DNA of 64,000 nt from NCBI RefSeq assembly GCF_000505545.1, contig NZ_AYTB01000007.1, positions 186,001 to 250,000 on the forward strand. The letters run 5' to 3'. The number at the start of each line of letters is the position of its first letter. Position 1 is the stretch's first letter. Below, piece by piece: positions 61,168-64,000 of this stretch. The notes under the pieces were generated by a model. It made no database searches. It had not been told where the DNA came from and saw only the letters and a program-made list of their open reading frames with translations. Source of the stretch: Kurthia huakuii LAM0618. GTDB taxonomy: Bacteria; Bacillota; Bacilli; Bacillales_A; Planococcaceae. Both the position numbers and the translations under genes were made by a program.

Positions 61168-63255
61168 ATGTCAGATTATCTAGTTATTGTAGAATCGCCG
61201 GCGAAAGCGAAAACAATCGAGCGATATTTGGGAAAGAAATATAAAGTAAAAGCTTCTATAGGTCATGTTCGAGACTTACCTAAAAGTCAAACGGGGATTG
61301 ATACAGAGAATAACTATGAACCGAAATACATTACGATTCGTGGTAAAGGACCTGTATTACAAGATTTAAAAAATGCAGCGAAAAAAGCCAAAAAAATCTT
61401 TCTCGCAGCCGATCCAGACCGTGAAGGAGAAGCAATTGCTTGGCACTTAGCAACGGCATTAAATATCGATAAAGATTCGGATTGTCGTGTTGTTTTTAAT
61501 GAAATTACAAAAGATGCAATTAAAGAATCTTTTAAACATCCGCGTCCAATTGATATGGACTTAGTTGATGCACAGCAAGCTCGCCGTATTTTAGACCGAT
61601 TAGTAGGGTACAACATTAGTCCATTACTATGGAAGAAAGTCAAAAAAGGATTATCTGCAGGTCGCGTTCAATCCATTGCATTACGTTTGATTATTGATCG
61701 TGAAAATGAGATTAATAAATTTAAACCAGAAGAATATTGGACGATTGACGCACAGTTCGAAAAAGATAAAAAACAATTTGACGCATTATTTTATGGTACA
61801 GGCACTGACAAAGTAAAATTAACAAATGAAGAAGAAGTAAATGCAATCTTAAAACAAATAGACGGTGAAGATTTCGAAGTTGCAAAAATTGTAAAACGTG
61901 AACGCAAGCGTAATGCAGCAGCAGCGTTTACAACCTCTTCTCTTCAACAAGAAGCTGCGCGTAAGTTGAATTTCCGTGCGAAGAAAACAATGATGTTAGC
62001 GCAACAGCTGTATGAAGGGATTGACCTAGGGAAAAAAGAAGGTATTACAGGTTTAATCACATATATGCGTACAGACTCTACTCGTATTTCAGAAACAGCG
62101 AAAAAAGAAGCGAATAGCTATATTGAAGAAACTTATGGAGAAGATTATACAACGCCTGTTTCACAGCAAGCGAAAAAATCAGAAAAAGCGCAAGATGCTC
62201 ATGAAGCGATTCGTCCGACATCTACAATGCGTCACCCAGATCAATTAAAAGCGGTGCTCTCACGTGATCAATTGCGTTTATATCGCTTAATATGGGAGCG
62301 TTTTATTGCGAGCCAAATGGCACCAGCTGTGTTAGATACAGTAACTGCCGATTTAATTAATGGAGATATTACATTCCGTGCGACAGGTTCACATGTGAAA
62401 TTTTCTGGTTTCATGAAAGTGTATATCGAAGGAAATGATGATTCAAAAGAAGATAAGTCGAAAGATAAATTGTTACCGCCGATGCAAGAAGGCGATATTG
62501 TTAAAAGCCTTGATATTGTACCGAAACAGCACTTTACGCAACCACCACCACGTTTTTCAGAGGCTCGTTTAGTTAAAACGTTAGAAGAATTAGGTATTGG
62601 GCGCCCATCAACATATGCGCCGACATTAGATACGATTCAAAAACGCGGATATGTTACGCTTGAAACGAAACGTTTTGTGCCGACAGAACTTGGTGAAATC
62701 GTTCATTCATTAGTCAATGAATTTTTCCCGGAAATTATTAATATTGAGTTTACTGCGAAAATGGAACGAGACTTGGATAGTATTGAAGAAGGTAAAACAG
62801 AATGGGTTAACATTATTGATGCCTTTTATCAAGATTTTGAAAAAAGCTTAAAACATGCTGAAGTAGCAATGGAAAAGGTTGAAATTAAAGATGAGCCAGC
62901 AGGTGAAGATTGTGAACTTTGTGGGCATCCAATGGTTTTCAAACTTGGTCGTTATGGTAAATTTATGGCATGTAGTAATTTCCCAGAATGTCGCAATACA
63001 AAAGCTATTGTGAAAGAAATTGGTGTGAAGTGTCCAACTTGTCATGAAGGCGAAATTGTTGAGCGTAAAAGCAAAACAAAACGTGTATTCTATGGTTGTA
63101 ATCGTTACCCTGATTGTGACTTTGTATCATGGGATAAACCAATTGCTCGTAAATGTCCAAAATGTGAGCATTTATTAGTTGAGAAAAAAGTTAAAAAAGG
63201 TACACAAGTACAATGTACAGAGTGTGATTATAAAGAAGAAACTGTTGAAAAGTAG
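61168..63255 (+). CDS. topA: DNA topoisomerase I
   Basis: TopA is a type IA enzyme that relaxes negative supercoils. The 695 residues hold the TOPRIM domain ([13 protein letters not shown] at 6-18, DPDREGEAI), the catalytic tyrosine in [10 protein letters not shown] (Y299) and three C-terminal four-cysteine zinc ribbons (starting CELCGHP, CPTCHEG and CPKCEH). AAGGGGG precedes ATG 61168. It lies between dprA and trmFO, as in Bacillus. Confidence 0.97.
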   Translation: MSDYLVIVESPAKAKTIERYLGKKYKVKASIGHVRDLPKSQTGIDTENNYEPKYITIRGKGPVLQDLKNAAKKAKKIFLAADPDREGEAIAWHLATALNIDKDSDCRVVFNEITKDAIKESFKHPRPIDMDLVDAQQARRILDRLVGYNISPLLWKKVKKGLSAGRVQSIALRLIIDRENEINKFKPEEYWTIDAQFEKDKKQFDALFYGTGTDKVKLTNEEEVNAILKQIDGEDFEVAKIVKRERKRNAAAAFTTSSLQQEAARKLNFRAKKTMMLAQQLYEGIDLGKKEGITGLITYMRTDSTRISETAKKEANSYIEETYGEDYTTPVSQQAKKSEKAQDAHEAIRPTSTMRHPDQLKAVLSRDQLRLYRLIWERFIASQMAPAVLDTVTADLINGDITFRATGSHVKFSGFMKVYIEGNDDSKEDKSKDKLLPPMQEGDIVKSLDIVPKQHFTQPPPRFSEARLVKTLEELGIGRPSTYAPTLDTIQKRGYVTLETKRFVPTELGEIVHSLVNEFFPEIINIEFTAKMERDLDSIEEGKTEWVNIIDAFYQDFEKSLKHAEVAMEKVEIKDEPAGEDCELCGHPMVFKLGRYGKFMACSNFPECRNTKAIVKEIGVKCPTCHEGEIVERKSKTKRVFYGCNRYPDCDFVSWDKPIARKCPKCEHLLVEKKVKKGTQVQCTECDYKEETVEK

Positions 63256-63264
63256 ATAGTTGAG

Positions 63265-63303
63265 AAAAAAGGGATTGTGCTTTAGCGCAATTCCCTTTTT
63301 TTA
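63265..63303 (+). terminator. Terminator after topA
   Basis: AAAAAAGGGA and TTCCCTTTTTTT flank a TGTGC/GCGCA stem with a small loop and one bulge. Confidence 0.8.
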
Positions 63304-63319
63304 TAAAACATGGCTACTT

Positions 63320-63387
63320 GCTACTACGTGATAAAACGATTCTATCCCAATCATTGTTTTGCTAGATAGAACATAGTAGCGTTTTAT
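63320..63387 (+). promoter_or_regulatory. Mutually exclusive stems upstream of trmFO
   Basis: Three pairs of complementary blocks: GCTACTA 63320-63326 with TAGTAGC 63374-63380, ATAAAACG 63331-63338 with CGTTTTAT 63380-63387, and TTCTATC 63340-63346 with GATAGAA 63365-63371. The third pair is compatible with either of the others, but the first two cross and so exclude each other. This may be a regulatory RNA switch or overlapping operators. Confidence 0.5.
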
Positions 63388-63455
63388 TTAGTGTACTGTT
63401 AAAATGAATCTTAGATTGAGAAAAAACGCAAAAGAAAAAAAGGCAGGTAAGTAAC

Positions 63456-64000
63456 ATGACACCAATCGTAAATGTAATCGGAGCAGGTCTTGCTGGTAGT
63501 GAAGCAGCATGGCAAATCGCAAAGCGTGGCGTAAAAGTGCGCTTATATGAAATGCGTCCAGTGAAGCAAACTCCAGCTCACCACACAGATAAATTTGCAG
63601 AGCTTGTATGCTCAAATTCATTGCGTGCAAATTCTTTAACAAACGCGGTTGGCGTAATTAAAGAAGAGATGCGCCAATTAGATTCTGTAATTATTGATGC
63701 AGCGGATAATTGTGCTGTACCAGCAGGAGGCGCGTTGGCTGTAGACCGTCACGAATTTTCAGGTTATATTACTGAAAAAGTAAAAAATCATCCAAATGTT
63801 GAAGTAATTAACGAAGAAGTAACAGAAATTCCTGAAGGTATTACTGTAATTGCTACAGGTCCATTAACATCGCCAGCATTAGCGGAAAAAGTACGTGAAG
63901 CTACAGGTCAAGATTATTTATACTTTTATGATGCAGCAGCACCAATTATTGAAAAAGATTCAATTGATATGGATAAAGTATATTTGAAATCACGTTATGA
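63456..64000 (+). CDS. trmFO: tRNA (uracil-54-C5)-methyltransferase TrmFO, N-terminal part
   Basis: TrmFO uses methylenetetrahydrofolate and FAD to make m5U54 in tRNA. The frame is open to the end of the window, giving 181 visible residues. The FAD-binding [12 protein letters not shown] lies at 7-18, and [17 protein letters not shown] is the family signature. ATG 63456 follows AAAGGCAGGTAAG, a modest ribosome-binding site. It was formerly called gid. It lies after topA, as in Bacillus, where codV and clpQ follow. Confidence 0.95.
   Translation, partial: MTPIVNVIGAGLAGSEAAWQIAKRGVKVRLYEMRPVKQTPAHHTDKFAELVCSNSLRANSLTNAVGVIKEEMRQLDSVIIDAADNCAVPAGGALAVDRHEFSGYITEKVKNHPNVEVINEEVTEIPEGITVIATGPLTSPALAEKVREATGQDYLYFYDAAAPIIEKDSIDMDKVYLKSRY

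Overview
The window is a contiguous piece of a low-GC Gram-positive chromosome (Bacillota, order Bacillales). Nearly every gene matches a Bacillus-type housekeeping gene, and the order follows the B. subtilis ileS-lspA-pyr-gmk-priA-prkC-rpmB-plsX-smc-ffh-rplS-sucCD-topA-trmFO arc. Protein style and gene content suggest the Planococcaceae/Caryophanaceae. Several genes found at these joints in B. subtilis are not here: spoVM, remA, ylqD, the cysH cluster and yloB. The missing spoVM is compatible with a non-sporulating genus such as Kurthia, but that is inference. No tRNA, rRNA, insertion sequence, prophage or CRISPR array was seen. I found no broken genes.

Layout. 1-1954: end of ileS, a terminator, then lspA and an RluD-type pseudouridine synthase. 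1955-13812: the complete pyrimidine operon pyrR-pyrP-pyrB-pyrC-carA-carB-pyrK-pyrD-pyrF-pyrE. It has a strong promoter, two PyrR attenuators (before pyrR and between pyrP and pyrB) and a closing terminator. 13813-18255: a minus-strand block with a chemoreceptor gene and rqcH, fenced by strong terminators. 18256-32690: a long plus-strand run of yicC, gmk, rpoZ, coaBC, priA, def, fmt, rsmB, rlmN, prpC, prkC, rsgA, rpe and thiN. It joins nucleotide and CoA synthesis, replication restart, N-terminal methionine processing, rRNA modification and the PASTA-kinase/phosphatase pair. 32788-32976: rpmB on the minus strand. 33212-43719: yloU-fakA, sdaAB-sdaAA-recG, the fapR-plsX-fabD-fabG-acpP lipid operon, and rnc. 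43787-50509: smc, ftsY, ylxM and ffh (chromosome organisation and the SRP pathway). 50510-53095: rpsP-khpA-rimM-trmD and rplS. 53175-57884: a type I signal peptidase gene, rbgA, rnhB, and a pair related to flagellar FliK and FlhB (ylqG-ylqH). 57938-64000: sucC-sucD, dprA, topA and the start of trmFO.

How it works together. Most genes overlap by 1-11 bases or sit close behind one another, with ATGA or TAATG junctions, so translation is probably coupled. Regulation readable in the DNA includes PyrR attenuation, FapR autoregulation through an operator over the fapR start site, an L19-type leader before rplS, and duplicated promoter elements before rpsP. In two places (fapR and ylxM) a promoter -35 box lies inside the terminator hairpin of the gene before it.

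The least explained items are the ylqG/ylqH pair, mutually exclusive stems before trmFO, paired direct repeats before sdaAB, an inverted repeat around the topA promoter, and a terminator that abuts the dprA ribosome-binding site. I did not find a clearly new multi-gene system. The ylqG/ylqH pair is the best candidate for under-described biology.
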